DNA from: Candidatus Borrarchaeum yapensis
Lineage (GTDB): Archaea; Asgardarchaeota; Sifarchaeia; Borrarchaeales; Borrarchaeaceae
Direction of reading: 5' to 3'
NCBI GenBank assembly: GCA_016840515.1
Contig: JAEOSF010000031.1
Span: forward strand, 1-42,084
Length of the DNA: 42,084 nucleotides
The notes beneath the pieces are model-generated. The model was not told the DNA's origin, searched no databases, and was given only the letters and a program-made list of their open reading frames with translations. The position numbers were made by a program, and so were the translations under genes. Shown piece after piece: positions 17,030-26,970 of this stretch (its first letter is position 1; every line of letters starts with the position of its first letter).

Positions 17030-19015
17030 TCATACAGGAGATGAAACCTTCTCAATACGATCTTTTTTGATTAATGGTTTTTCTGAGAAAAGTAAAAGGG
17101 AAGGACAGGTATCTAAACATTGAGTACAGTTTATACATTTTTTCTCATCGATTACCGGATAATTATTTTGCGCTTCAAGAATTGTCGCTCCTTGAGGACA
17201 AAATATCTCACAAAAGCCACATCCGACACATTTCTGAGCTCTTAGCACTATTTTTACAAGATTTTTTATCAACTTCTTTCCAACTTTCAAATGTGATGTA
17301 TTTACTTTGAAAGTTCCATCAGCAAATATGGTGACAGATGACTTATCTATTTGTATAATAACTTGGTCAAACGATTCATTTGTCGTACTCTTGCCTAAAA
17401 TGTTGAGGAGATTTCCTATCCGCAGAATATCTATTGGGTATGGAAATTGTCCCTCCAGTGTATAAAAGTCATCATTCTGAGTGTGAATTTTCTCTTTCAC
17501 TCTATAATGGGTAGATCGTATGTCGATATGAGATTCGAGTTCATTAGTTTGTAAGCTTAGTTGTTTTACGACCTGCATCTGTCCTTTTGCGAGTTTTCTC
17601 CATCGCCAAAATCCATATGTTGCCCATTCTTCTGCGTATCCTTTTGATTTCGCCCAGTTCATTAAGAAATCCATCCAAAATCTATAAAGATGTTCATGGG
17701 TTTCTTTAATGTCCTTCAACTCGGAAAGTTTCATAGCTGGGCAATAGATGCATCCAATTCGTTCAAACCCTCTGTAATAGAGAGGGTTTACAGCAGCATT
17801 TTTCATAAGCAGGTAGAGCCAAACATGAAGTGCGGTCCAATTTTTGATCGGTGAACCACCGATTTGTCCTGGCACAAAGGGGTTCTTCCATACTCTATGC
17901 TCTTTTGCACGTGGCTGAGATTCGTATCGTCTGACGCCGAGAAAGGTTACTACTCCTTCTGGATAATGTTCTCTAATGATCTGCGCAGTGGGAGATAGTT
18001 TTAAAAGTTTGCAGCACCATCGAAAATCTCGCGCAGGAGGACCAAATTTTTCAAGCATTTCCTCCCAATCGGCTTCAGTCTTTTTGTAAATTAATCGGTT
18101 TTCTATACCTAGGTCTTTCATAGTAGTAAACACATTTTCTATTGTTTCAGGGAATTCTATTCCCGTGTCAGCAAAAAATACATCAAATTGATCTTCTAAA
18201 GCCTCTAATGCCAATAATAGAAGACATAAACTATCCTTGCCACCGCTATAAGCTACTGCCTTAGGTTTTCTGTAACTCTTAGCTAGGGATCGCATAAATC
18301 GTATAGCTTCTTCTGCCCTTGAGTTCAAAATCTGCTCGTTTGCCTGTACTGCCATATCCCATGTTTGTCCGTCATGATGAATAGTTGGAGGAGTTGGGGG
18401 TTCACGGTGCTTTATTTTTACGACCATACCTCTCTTTGTAGCAAGAATAGTTTCTCCTGAGAATTTCGCTACACCTACACCTAAAACCTCGTCGGATGGA
18501 GTTATTATCAACACATCATCTCCAGGTTGAATAGAGGGATCACAATCCTTTACACCAGGTGCAAGGAGACTTGCGCCCTTAAGAAGTGGATCAACTGCTC
18601 CTTCGTATATTTTTACCCACTTATTACATCCAGCAAGCCATAATCGCCTTGTTCCTTCAATCTTAGGCGAAAACTTCCATCCTTGATGCAGTATATCGAA
18701 ATGAAGTGCGCCGATTATAACTCCATCAAGAATTATTTCGTTCCTTCTGTCAAGTGCAGGTGCCTTATTGAGCACAACGAGTTTCTTGTCAGGAATCACC
18801 TTATGTCCTACTCCTGTGCCATACTGAAAATCTATAGTTTGCTGAATTAATTCGATATCATGAGCAAATGCAGGACGTGTATCCCCTGGAGGTGTGATTT
18901 TGCATTTAATAGTAGGATTTCCACATAGAGTGCAGTTTTCCATTTCCAAGATAGGTATATTACACTGAAAACACCAATATAGCAGAAGAGGACCAAGATA
19001 AACTTTCTTTGGCAT
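17030..19015 (-). CDS. Zinc ribbon - PUA-like - PAPS reductase-like - 2x[4Fe-4S] ferredoxin fusion protein
   Basis: About 661 residues in four parts. The N terminus has YWCFQCN and CTLCG, a zinc ribbon. A PUA-like barrel follows (ILITPSDEVLGVGVAKFSG-type strands, KRGMVVKIKHRE). The middle is a PP-loop domain of the PAPS reductase family with AVAYSGGKDSLCLLLLALEA and later CCKLLK and CIYCPAMKLSEL cysteines. The C terminus has two clusters, CVGCGFCEIFCP and CINCTQCLDTCP. Such fusions occur in methanogens and other archaea and have no settled function; a PUA domain with a PP-loop suggests RNA sulfur modification rather than sulfate reduction. AAGGAG lies about 12 bases before the chosen ATG; another in-frame ATG is at 19042. 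Confidence 0.85.
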   Translation of the reverse strand: MPKKVYLGPLLLYWCFQCNIPILEMENCTLCGNPTIKCKITPPGDTRPAFAHDIELIQQTIDFQYGTGVGHKVIPDKKLVVLNKAPALDRRNEIILDGVIIGALHFDILHQGWKFSPKIEGTRRLWLAGCNKWVKIYEGAVDPLLKGASLLAPGVKDCDPSIQPGDDVLIITPSDEVLGVGVAKFSGETILATKRGMVVKIKHREPPTPPTIHHDGQTWDMAVQANEQILNSRAEEAIRFMRSLAKSYRKPKAVAYSGGKDSLCLLLLALEALEDQFDVFFADTGIEFPETIENVFTTMKDLGIENRLIYKKTEADWEEMLEKFGPPARDFRWCCKLLKLSPTAQIIREHYPEGVVTFLGVRRYESQPRAKEHRVWKNPFVPGQIGGSPIKNWTALHVWLYLLMKNAAVNPLYYRGFERIGCIYCPAMKLSELKDIKETHEHLYRFWMDFLMNWAKSKGYAEEWATYGFWRWRKLAKGQMQVVKQLSLQTNELESHIDIRSTHYRVKEKIHTQNDDFYTLEGQFPYPIDILRIGNLLNILGKSTTNESFDQVIIQIDKSSVTIFADGTFKVNTSHLKVGKKLIKNLVKIVLRAQKCVGCGFCEIFCPQGATILEAQNNYPVIDEKKCINCTQCLDTCPSLLLFSEKPLIKKDRIEKVSSPV

Positions 19016-19168
19016 TTTTACTGAAGACTCCTTAGAGAACATTCAACAAGAGCTCTCTGTAACTTCTTTTTTATCCTTTAATATCTTTCGTTAACTCACT
19101 TTATGGTAGAATAATCATCATTTCGTAATTGTAAGAGTTGGATTCTTCACATTTTTTATTGGCAAGAG

Positions 19169-19177
19169 TTTAAAAAG
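19169..19177 (+). promoter_or_regulatory. TATA box of the glycosyltransferase gene; transcript probably leaderless
   Basis: TTTAAAAAG, preceded by purine-rich BRE-like bases, is centred about 27 bases before the ATG at 19200. Archaeal transcription would then begin at or next to the start codon, and there is no ribosome binding site. Confidence 0.5.
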
Positions 19178-19199
19178 GGTAGAAAGCACTAAACCATCT

Positions 19200-20165
19200 A
19201 TGAGCCCCTTCGTCTCTATCCTTATTCCTTGCTTAAACGAGGAAAATACTTTGCGTTCTCTTGTAGAACGTGTTGAAAGGACTCTTGATGTACTCCAAAA
19301 TATTCGATGGGAGATTATCTTTATAGATGATGGAAGTACTGACGAAACGGGGTCAATAATTGATCAATTAAGTCAAGAAATTCCATGGGTGAAGGCGTAT
19401 CATCATTCAACAACTATAGGAAAATCTGCAGCTATAATGAACGGATTTTACCATTCTAAAGGAAACATCATAATTCTATTAGATGCAGATCTGCAATTCT
19501 TTCCCGAAGACATTCCAGCAATTCTTTCTGAAATGTCTCAGAAAGGATTAGATGTTGTAAATGGCTGGAGAAAGGAGCGAAAAGATCCTTTAAGCAGAAG
19601 AATGGCATCTCGACTCTTTAATTCCTTTGCAAGTACTCTCTTCAGATTAAAAGTTCACGATTATAATTGTGGGATTAAAGGTCTAAAACGAGAAGTATTA
19701 GAATCCTTCAGATTAAGAAAAGGCTATCATCGCTACATCCTTGCCCTTGCAAAACATCGAGGTTATCGTATAGGCGAAGTTGAGGTTCAACATGCCCCTC
19801 GCCCGTTTGGAAAATCGAGATATCGAACAAGTAGACTCTTTACAGGATTTGTGGATTTGATGGCATTGAAACTCCAATTCATGTTTTTAGAACGACCTAT
19901 GTCATTATTTGGTGTGCTCGGCGCCGTAATCTTTCTTCTTGGTCTTATTTCCGGAGGATATCTTGTATATCTTTGGTTTCTTGAAGGCGGTATAGGCACA
20001 CGACCGCTTTTGTTTCTTACAGTCCTCTTACTTGTTGCAGGCATTCAATTTTTCTCATTTGGTTTTTTAGCTGACGCAATTGTATCTTTAAAAACAGACG
20101 TTGATTATCTTAATCAATTGGTCATACAGAAGAAAGAAGAAAACACAAAAGATAAAAAGGACTAA
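19200..20165 (+). CDS. Family 2 glycosyltransferase, dolichol-phosphate mannose/glucose synthase-like
   Basis: GT-A fold: VSILIPCLNEENTLRSLVER, then IIFIDDGSTDETGSI, the DxD-type metal site ILLDADLQFFPEDI, and KVHDYNCGIKGLKRE. After ~230 residues come two membrane helices (SLFGVLGAVIFLLGLISGGY and LLFLTVLLLVAGIQFFSFGF) and a Lys-rich tail. DPM1/GtrB-like enzymes move a sugar from a nucleotide to a polyprenyl phosphate on the inner membrane face. This fits the cis-prenyltransferase and mevalonate genes further right. No SD site; a leaderless start is likely. Confidence 0.88.
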   Translation: MSPFVSILIPCLNEENTLRSLVERVERTLDVLQNIRWEIIFIDDGSTDETGSIIDQLSQEIPWVKAYHHSTTIGKSAAIMNGFYHSKGNIIILLDADLQFFPEDIPAILSEMSQKGLDVVNGWRKERKDPLSRRMASRLFNSFASTLFRLKVHDYNCGIKGLKREVLESFRLRKGYHRYILALAKHRGYRIGEVEVQHAPRPFGKSRYRTSRLFTGFVDLMALKLQFMFLERPMSLFGVLGAVIFLLGLISGGYLVYLWFLEGGIGTRPLLFLTVLLLVAGIQFFSFGFLADAIVSLKTDVDYLNQLVIQKKEENTKDKKD

Positions 20166-20222
20166 TATGTTCGTCTACTTAAACAAGAGTTTAAAGATTT
20201 CAATAAAATAATCTTCCTTTAG

Positions 20223-21536
20223 TCAGATCTCAATAGTTTCTCCTACACGGGGAACAAATGTTTCAACATCCTTTAGTTCCTGAACTCTTTTACTGAAAGC
20301 AAATGCCTTTTCCTTTTCTCCATGTACTACTATAACCCTTTTCAGGCCTTCTATCTCTGAAAGAATGCGCATGAGCCCTGCCTGATCGGCATGCGCACTA
20401 AATTCAAAATGGTGCACTTTCGCGTTTATTTCGACTTTTTCACCATCGATTTCTAATACACGTTCGCCTTCTTGAAGTTGACGACCTCGCGTTCCTTTTA
20501 CCATGTATCCAGTAAGACAAATGAGGTTTCGTTCATCATCTCCTAACTCTTTGAGATAACGTATTACCGGACCGCCTTGTACCATCCCGCTTGTTGTGAT
20601 GACAATAGCAGGTTGTTTTGTATTAATAAACTCGTCACGTTCAGAGGACGTTACTTCATGAAACATCTCAGATTCCCATGGTGACCTCTTAGTGTATCTT
20701 ATTTGTCGGCGAATTTCAGGACGAAGATATAGCCAATATAACTTGTAGATTTCGTTCATTTTTCTTATCATTCCATCGATATAAACTGGCACTTCAGGTA
20801 AGAATCCGCTTCTCATGTAGGCCTCGATGGAGAGCATCGCCTGTTGAGCTCGTCCTGCCGCAAAAGCTGGAATAATGACTTTTCCTTGCCTCTTTAATGT
20901 GTTCTTAACAGCGAGTGCAAATTCTTTTTCAGTCTTTTTAAGATTGGGTAAACGATCATTGGGGTCACCATAAGTAGATTCAATAATCACAGTTTCTGTT
21001 GGTAAAGTGCTATCAGCTTGGTGAAGTGTTCTTGTATGGCGTGCGTTTACATCACCAGTATAAAGAACAGTGTGCCCATCTATTTCTAGCCAAACCATGG
21101 CGCTCCCTAGAAGATGTCCTGAGCGATATAAGATCATTTGTGCATTCGATACATCTAAAGGTACTCTGAATCGGACATCAACGGCATGAGATCTCATAGC
21201 TTGTACATCTTCTGCCTCGTATGGACTTTCTTCAAGAGTTCTAGAAAGACGAAGATAATCGAAAACAAGCAATTCTGTCATATCTTGTGTCACAGGCGTA
21301 GCGTAAATCGGACATTTGTATCGTTTTATGAGTGCAGGAGTGTATCCAGAGTGATCTAAATGTGCATGTGTTAAGATCACAGCGTCCGGAGTATCAGGTA
21401 GCGGAAGAGGGTATCTCTCTTCTTCAGAAGCACCTAGATGCACACCTGCATCAAGAACTAACTTTGTGTTTTTGCTTTCCACAAAAACACACGATCTACC
21501 GACCTCTTGCGCTCCTCCTTGAAATGTAATGTTCAT
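20223..21536 (-). CDS. Beta-CASP metallo-beta-lactamase ribonuclease, aCPSF2 type
   Basis: RNA-processing nuclease with two zinc ions. MBL motifs are in place: LTHAHLDHSGYTP, SGHLLGSAMVWLE, LYTGDVNARH and the beta-CASP segment with ESTYGD, PAFAAGRAQQAMLSI, ITTSGMVQGGPV, HHFEFSAHAD and VHGEKEKA. No N-terminal KH domains are present, which separates aCPSF2 from the larger aCPSF1 that ends transcripts. Length ~437. The start at 21536 begins MNITFQGGAQEVGRSC, the normal family N terminus; GGAGG lies 11 bases upstream, and longer in-frame starts add unrelated residues. Confidence 0.93.
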   Translation of the reverse strand: MNITFQGGAQEVGRSCVFVESKNTKLVLDAGVHLGASEEERYPLPLPDTPDAVILTHAHLDHSGYTPALIKRYKCPIYATPVTQDMTELLVFDYLRLSRTLEESPYEAEDVQAMRSHAVDVRFRVPLDVSNAQMILYRSGHLLGSAMVWLEIDGHTVLYTGDVNARHTRTLHQADSTLPTETVIIESTYGDPNDRLPNLKKTEKEFALAVKNTLKRQGKVIIPAFAAGRAQQAMLSIEAYMRSGFLPEVPVYIDGMIRKMNEIYKLYWLYLRPEIRRQIRYTKRSPWESEMFHEVTSSERDEFINTKQPAIVITTSGMVQGGPVIRYLKELGDDERNLICLTGYMVKGTRGRQLQEGERVLEIDGEKVEINAKVHHFEFSAHADQAGLMRILSEIEGLKRVIVVHGEKEKAFAFSKRVQELKDVETFVPRVGETIEI

Positions 21537-21655
21537 TAAACCAACAGCCTCCATTTTTACTTTACATGGCTTAATATAAAACAGTAATGAGTTAAATGAA
21601 AAAGTCAATTACTTTTATTTGTCAACTATAATATAATTACTAAGAGGGTATTTAG

Positions 21656-21663
21656 AAAAAAAA
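21656..21663 (-). terminator. Poly-T terminator downstream of comB
   Basis: Eight A on the plus strand (T on the transcribed strand), about 40 bases after the comB stop and before the next minus-strand gene. Confidence 0.4.
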
Positions 21664-21699
21664 GATTTAGATGAAAATCTACTTATCTAAAAGAAGCCG

Positions 21700-22446
21700 T
21701 TAGTGTAGGGCATCTGCAACATCTTGAAAAAGATATGCATTAGACTCTTTAAGTAAGACTTTAGGAACAAGTAGATATCGATCTACCTGGAGACACAGAT
21801 CTATATCCCTTTCATATCCCAAGCGTTTCAATTTAGCGCCTTCAGCGGAATTCTTTATTAGATTGTTAATAGTGTCTTTATTTCTCTCATAACTTTCTGA
21901 TGCTAATTTTGCATCTTCATCAAGAATGCATCCCACCTCGCGCAATTTAGAAGCTATAAGTCCAGCGGCGAGCCAATCTTCGCATTCCTCTATTGGACCA
22001 CATGCTATAAGTACTATATCCAAATTCGTTCGTTTTGCTATGGTATATGCTGTTGCAGATACAGCAGAGGCGTTTAAAAAACCACCAACTAGTATATGCT
22101 CTGAATTTCCCACACTATGAATTATTCTAGTTCCATTGGAAGTCGTAAGGACGATAAATTTTTGAGAAACTGAATTTTCTAAGATTTCATTGGGTGAATT
22201 GCCATGATCAAATCCTGGCAACTTTTTATAATCCCTTTCTCCAGCTAAGACACAGTTTTTAATGCGATCTTTTAAGAGCCATACCGTATCAAGATCTGGA
22301 GCTGCATATACTCCTTTTGCTCCTGCCGCTAAACCACAGGTAATCATAGTACCTGCACGGATAACATCTACAATAATATATACAGCGTTTTTCTTTTCCA
22401 ATTCAATGGAATTTTCCATTCCGAATAAATGAACTTCAGGTTTCAT
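21700..22446 (-). CDS. comB: 2-phosphosulfolactate phosphatase (ComB)
   Basis: Hydrolyses 2-phosphosulfolactate to sulfolactate, a step of coenzyme M synthesis and of sulfolactate metabolism in non-methanogens. Family motifs: VYIIVDVIRAGTMITCGLAAGA, VLAGERDYKKLPGFDHGNSP, VLTTSNGTRIIHS and IVLIACGPIEECEDWLAAGL. Length ~248 is typical. ATG at 22446 is chosen because AGGTGA lies eight bases upstream; the in-frame GTG four codons earlier lies inside that site. No comA, comC, comD or comE is nearby, so the pathway cannot be inferred. Confidence 0.93.
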   Translation of the reverse strand: MKPEVHLFGMENSIELEKKNAVYIIVDVIRAGTMITCGLAAGAKGVYAAPDLDTVWLLKDRIKNCVLAGERDYKKLPGFDHGNSPNEILENSVSQKFIVLTTSNGTRIIHSVGNSEHILVGGFLNASAVSATAYTIAKRTNLDIVLIACGPIEECEDWLAAGLIASKLREVGCILDEDAKLASESYERNKDTINNLIKNSAEGAKLKRLGYERDIDLCLQVDRYLLVPKVLLKESNAYLFQDVADALH

Positions 22447-22890
22447 TAAACGATTCACCTTTTTATTTTATAAAAATCACAAAAAAAGCGGATACTAAAC
22501 GTGAATTTAGTTGTGATTAACACCACGATGACGACGACGACAACGAGGGTGACGACAAACTACTTAAAACTAATAATGTTGAAGAAATGGAAGTCAACCT
22601 CTTTGTTATCATATTATCACGTCATCTTGTGAGGCAAGTACTACTGTCATCTTTTATAAAATTTTCTAAAGATACCTTTTCGAGATCTTATTTTGAAATA
22701 TGATTTGCTGGAACACTTATTGCTACTATGTGTTATTAAAACAACATATTTTCTTCTTAAAGACACTTTTAGTATCATAAAAGTGTTTTATTTAAATAAA
22801 ATTTTAGATAGCAATCTTTTAGAGCATTAAATAAACACCAAAATAAACTGAGGGGTAAATAGTAGGCCAAAGGGTCAAGGCAGCCCCTGG
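22447..22890. other. Gene-free stretch with ACG/GAC-rich repeat
   Basis: Between comB and the IS605 debris I find no gene. At 22523-22556 there is a short simple repeat of ACG/ACA triplets (ATGACGACGACGACAACG), which reads as a poly-Thr microORF but has no other coding support. The remainder is AT-rich, with one strong inverted repeat described separately. Confidence 0.4.
22760..22789. other. Strong hairpin with flanking T/A runs
   Basis: ACACTTTTA (22763-22771) and TAAAAGTGT (22778-22786) are perfect inverted repeats around GTATCA, followed by TTTTATTT. It could be a terminator for either strand or a binding site; no gene begins or ends close by. Confidence 0.4.
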
Positions 22891-23013
22891 CTATGATGAA
22901 CTACCTCGTGCTAAAGCCGCGAGGCTTCCTGCTTCTACGACAGACTCGATCCCCTTGACGGGTTACGGAGGTCTGATCTCCACAGGCTTAAAATCCCTAC
23001 GCCCCGTAGGTAC
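22891..23013 (-). pseudogene. tnpB 3' remnant with IS605 right-end hairpin
   Basis: On the minus strand the translation reads VPTGRRDFKPVEIRPP, one stop, then PVKGIESVVEAGSLA. This is like the C terminus of many archaeal TnpB proteins, where KPVE and VVEAGS words are common near the end. It runs into a hairpin (22904-22924, CCTCG...CGAGG) followed on that strand by GGTAGTTC, the right-end signature of IS200/IS605 elements. The rest of tnpB is missing. It points left, away from the second element at 23140-23384, so the region holds at least two insertions. Confidence 0.68.
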
Positions 23014-23139
23014 TCATAAAGAATATTATCAACACGCTATATAAACCCAACGCCATTCATTCTCATGTTTAAACATTGGCGCATTTCTTACTTGGCTATG
23101 GTAAGACCTTACAAAAAGGTAATTTATAAATCCTTCGCA

Positions 23140-23384
23140 AGAAGACCCCTCAACGTGTTGGGGGATGAAGTGCGTGACTTGTTTCACTTTTACGATATGC
23201 CCTAACCTTTAAGTACGGTTTCGCATAGATCGTAAGTAGAATTGAGCTGAGGTAACACTCGCCAGTTCTCACATTAACTTAACATCACCTTCAGGGCAGG
23301 AACTGCTCGTAGAGCCTGTGTGACATGCCCCGTTGGGGAATGGATGATTCAGGACGCCATACAACTTGTTGCATGGTAGTTCAC
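23140..23384 (+). mobile_element. tnpB-less IS605-derived element B (omega-RNA-like)
   Basis: Begins with a GC hairpin (23146-23164) followed by GGATGAA and ACTTGTTTCAC, then CCTTTAAGTACGGTTT, then GAGGTAACACTCGCC, a CCCCGTTGGGG hairpin (23328-23338) followed by AATGGA, and ends in an imperfect hairpin (23357-23376) followed by GTAGTTCAC. The same blocks in the same order occur in the element at 31961-32300. Terminal hairpin plus GTAGTTCAC is typical of IS605 right ends. No transposase gene is inside. A TATA-like TTTATAAA lies at 23123. It ends six bases before the stop codon of trpS, which is on the other strand. Confidence 0.66.
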
Positions 23385-23390
23385 AAAAAC

Positions 23391-24524
<1,134 letters not shown>

Positions 24525-24658
24525 TTATAGATTTTTTATCTTCCCACAGACATGCTTTCCACATTATCAGATATTTGTTAATAGAAGGGTGATACAATCA
24601 TTTTTGCTTTAAGAGAATTTCTATCGATCAAAGTATTCAAATGCGAATTAGAATTAGG

Positions 24659-25084
24659 TTAAATATCCAGAACAAATTGTAAACGAACATGTGACTCTTT
24701 TTTTTGTATTTGCATCTCAGCATAGGTGACTGCCTTAACTTCTGTTCCTTGTGGGTGTTTATCTATATCGAACGCTTCGCCCCAGACCTCACCTGTAAGA
24801 TACCATTCAGTATCTTTTAAAGCTATTTTGTGCACTTTAAACTTTGAAAATACTAAGCCATCCGCATCGAACAAGACAATCAATGCTTCTAGCCATTCAT
24901 ATAAAAGAGCATAAAGATCCTCTCCAGTTACAGTAACCGATCTCTTCTCTTTCGTCTCTACCTTTGATATTTCGGTCATAATCTCCATTAATGCTTGCCC
25001 AGCAACTTCAAAAGTCTCTTCCAGTGAACTTCCGATTACTTCAAATTTTACATCAGCTGTATGATCCAAGATATTATAACTCAT
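24659..25084 (-). CDS. Archease (activator of the RtcB tRNA ligase)
   Basis: Starts MSYNILDHTADVKFEVIGSS, with the family's DHTADV motif, continues with LLYEWLEALIVLFDADGLVFSKF and the acidic C-terminal segment HPQGTEVKAVTYAEMQI. The length of 141 is typical. Archease helps load GTP/metal into RtcB and allows multiple turnovers. It is divergent from rtcB across a 343-base spacer, so the two partners probably share a control region. Confidence 0.95.
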   Translation of the reverse strand: MSYNILDHTADVKFEVIGSSLEETFEVAGQALMEIMTEISKVETKEKRSVTVTGEDLYALLYEWLEALIVLFDADGLVFSKFKVHKIALKDTEWYLTGEVWGEAFDIDKHPQGTEVKAVTYAEMQIQKKESHVRLQFVLDI

Positions 25085-25427
25085 AACAACACCTTAAGGA
25101 ACTTCACTTCTTTAGGCGTAGATAATTTATCCATTCTACTATTTTGTTTGGTATACATCCCCTATTTTTTCTTTATTCGACATTTACTAACTCATTCGAT
25201 TTCAACTGAAATTCATAACTAATTATATACGTTTCACTCAGATGTACTTTGAACCTTATAGTGACTCTAGCCATCAACAGAAGGCTTATATAAGGTCACG
25301 CCTCTCATAAAAGAGAATGTTTGGTATATGAACAGTTCTCCCCAGAAAATTGGAGGAATCAAATAAAGAGTTTCTTAATGCTTGAAGAAGGTTTATTATA
25401 ATTACCGAATTTACGCGAGGTTATGAA
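25085..25427. promoter_or_regulatory. Shared spacer between archease and rtcB
   Basis: No gene seen. It holds AT-rich promoter DNA, including GCTTATATAAGG at 25284-25295, whose TATATA could serve rtcB with a leader of about 110 bases. GGAGGAATC at 25350 is an SD-like site followed only by an 11-codon frame. CTTATAGTGAC and ATATAAGGTCAC form a loose repeat around the TATA box. Confidence 0.45.
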
Positions 25428-26885
25428 ATGCCATATCAAGGTCCATTAAACCAGATTGCGGAAAATATCTACGAAATTCCTATCAAATATAAACCAGGGA
25501 TGAGAGTTCCAGGAAGAGTTTACGCCAGTCCTGAACTTCTAGAAAAAATGAAAGATGATCTTACACTTACACAGTGTGTAAATGTAGCGCATCTGCCAGG
25601 GATACAAAAGTTTGCGATTACATTGCCCGATGGTCATCAGGGTTACGGCTTTCCTATTGGTGGTGTGGGTGCTACTGACGTAAATGAAGGGGGCGTTATT
25701 TCCCCTGGAGGCGTCGGCTATGATATTAACTGTGGTGTACGTCTACTTTGGACGACTCTTGAAAGAAAGGAGGTCGAGCCTAAGTTAGATGAACTCTTAT
25801 CAACACTCTTTAATACAGTCCCCTCTGGTGTTGGCGCGAAAGGACAAATACGTTTTTCAAAAGGAGAATTAGATGAGGCATTACTTGGGGGCGTAAAATG
25901 GGCTGTTGAGCAAGGATATGGATGGCGTGTAGATGCAAGTCATTGTGAGAGCCAAGGATCTCTTGAACAAGCAAACCCTGACAAGATTGGTGAAAAAGCA
26001 AAAAGTCGTGGACAACCTCAATTAGGTACATTAGGCAGTGGAAATCATTTCCTTGAACTTCAATATGTAGAGAAAATCTATGATGAACGCATTGCTAAAG
26101 CTTTTGGTATAACTAATGAAGGACAAGTTACAGTAATGATTCATACAGGTTCACGTGGATTTGGACACCAAGTTTGTTCAGATTATCTTCGTGTTATGGA
26201 ACGTGCTGTGAAAAAGTATAATATCCAGCTCCCGGATCGGGAGTTAGCATGTGCACCTGGCACTAGTAGAGAAGGTGAAGATTATTTTGCCGCGATGGCA
26301 TGCGCTGCTAACTTTGCTTGGGCAAATAGACAGTTCATCACCCACTGGGTAAGAGAAGGATTTGATAAATGGTACAAAGCAGCCCCAGAAGAACTTGGAC
26401 TTCAACTTATTTATGATGTAGCACATAATATTTGCAAACAGGAACGTCATGTCATTGATGGTAAAACAAAATCACTGTTTGTTCATCGAAAAGGTGCAAC
26501 ACGAGCCTTTCCAGCAGAACACCCAGATCTTCCGCAAGATTATAAACATGTTGGCCAACCAGTACTTCTACCCGGCTCGATGGGTACAGCCTCATATCTA
26601 CTTTGTGGCCAAGATACTGCAATGGAATATAGTTTCGGTAGTACTGCACACGGCGCTGGACGATTTATGAGTAGACATCAGGCAATAAAAAAATATCGTG
26701 GAGAGAAAGTTGCTAGTGATTTAAGGCAGAGAGGAATATTTGTGTATGCCGCAACTAAAAAAGGAATCGCAGAAGAGGCACCAGGGGCATATAAAGATAT
26801 TAATCAAGTGGCCAAAGTCTCTAATGACGTAGGTATCGCATCTTTTGTTTGCAAATTACGTCCTATGGGTGTTGTAAAAGGATAA
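25428..26885 (+). CDS. rtcB: RNA-splicing ligase RtcB
   Basis: Joins 2',3'-cyclic phosphate and 5'-OH RNA ends in tRNA splicing, using GTP and Mn. The family blocks are clear: LPDGHQGYGFPIGGVGATD, GGVGYDINCGVRLL, LGTLGSGNHFLELQ, MIHTGSRGFGHQV, and the guanylylated His region STAHGAGRFMSRHQA near the C terminus. The length of 485 matches the intein-free form. GAGGT lies seven bases before the ATG. The divergent gene encodes its activator, archease. Confidence 0.98.
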   Translation: MPYQGPLNQIAENIYEIPIKYKPGMRVPGRVYASPELLEKMKDDLTLTQCVNVAHLPGIQKFAITLPDGHQGYGFPIGGVGATDVNEGGVISPGGVGYDINCGVRLLWTTLERKEVEPKLDELLSTLFNTVPSGVGAKGQIRFSKGELDEALLGGVKWAVEQGYGWRVDASHCESQGSLEQANPDKIGEKAKSRGQPQLGTLGSGNHFLELQYVEKIYDERIAKAFGITNEGQVTVMIHTGSRGFGHQVCSDYLRVMERAVKKYNIQLPDRELACAPGTSREGEDYFAAMACAANFAWANRQFITHWVREGFDKWYKAAPEELGLQLIYDVAHNICKQERHVIDGKTKSLFVHRKGATRAFPAEHPDLPQDYKHVGQPVLLPGSMGTASYLLCGQDTAMEYSFGSTAHGAGRFMSRHQAIKKYRGEKVASDLRQRGIFVYAATKKGIAEEAPGAYKDINQVAKVSNDVGIASFVCKLRPMGVVKG

Positions 26886-26970
26886 TACAACTGTTTATCC
26901 CAATTCCCATAAAAAAACATCTTTAGGCTTTTTTAATTCTTAGAATCAATATTAATTAATGTCATTCATA

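Noticed and set aside
22523..22630. Thr-rich micro-frame starting in the ACG repeat
   Set aside because: The product is a simple triplet repeat followed by random sequence with no SD site.
22850..23390. Possible CRISPR array or rRNA/tRNA gene in the long non-coding stretch
   Set aside because: There are no regularly spaced direct repeats, no T-loop sequence of a tRNA and no rRNA core; the structure is explained by IS605 ends.
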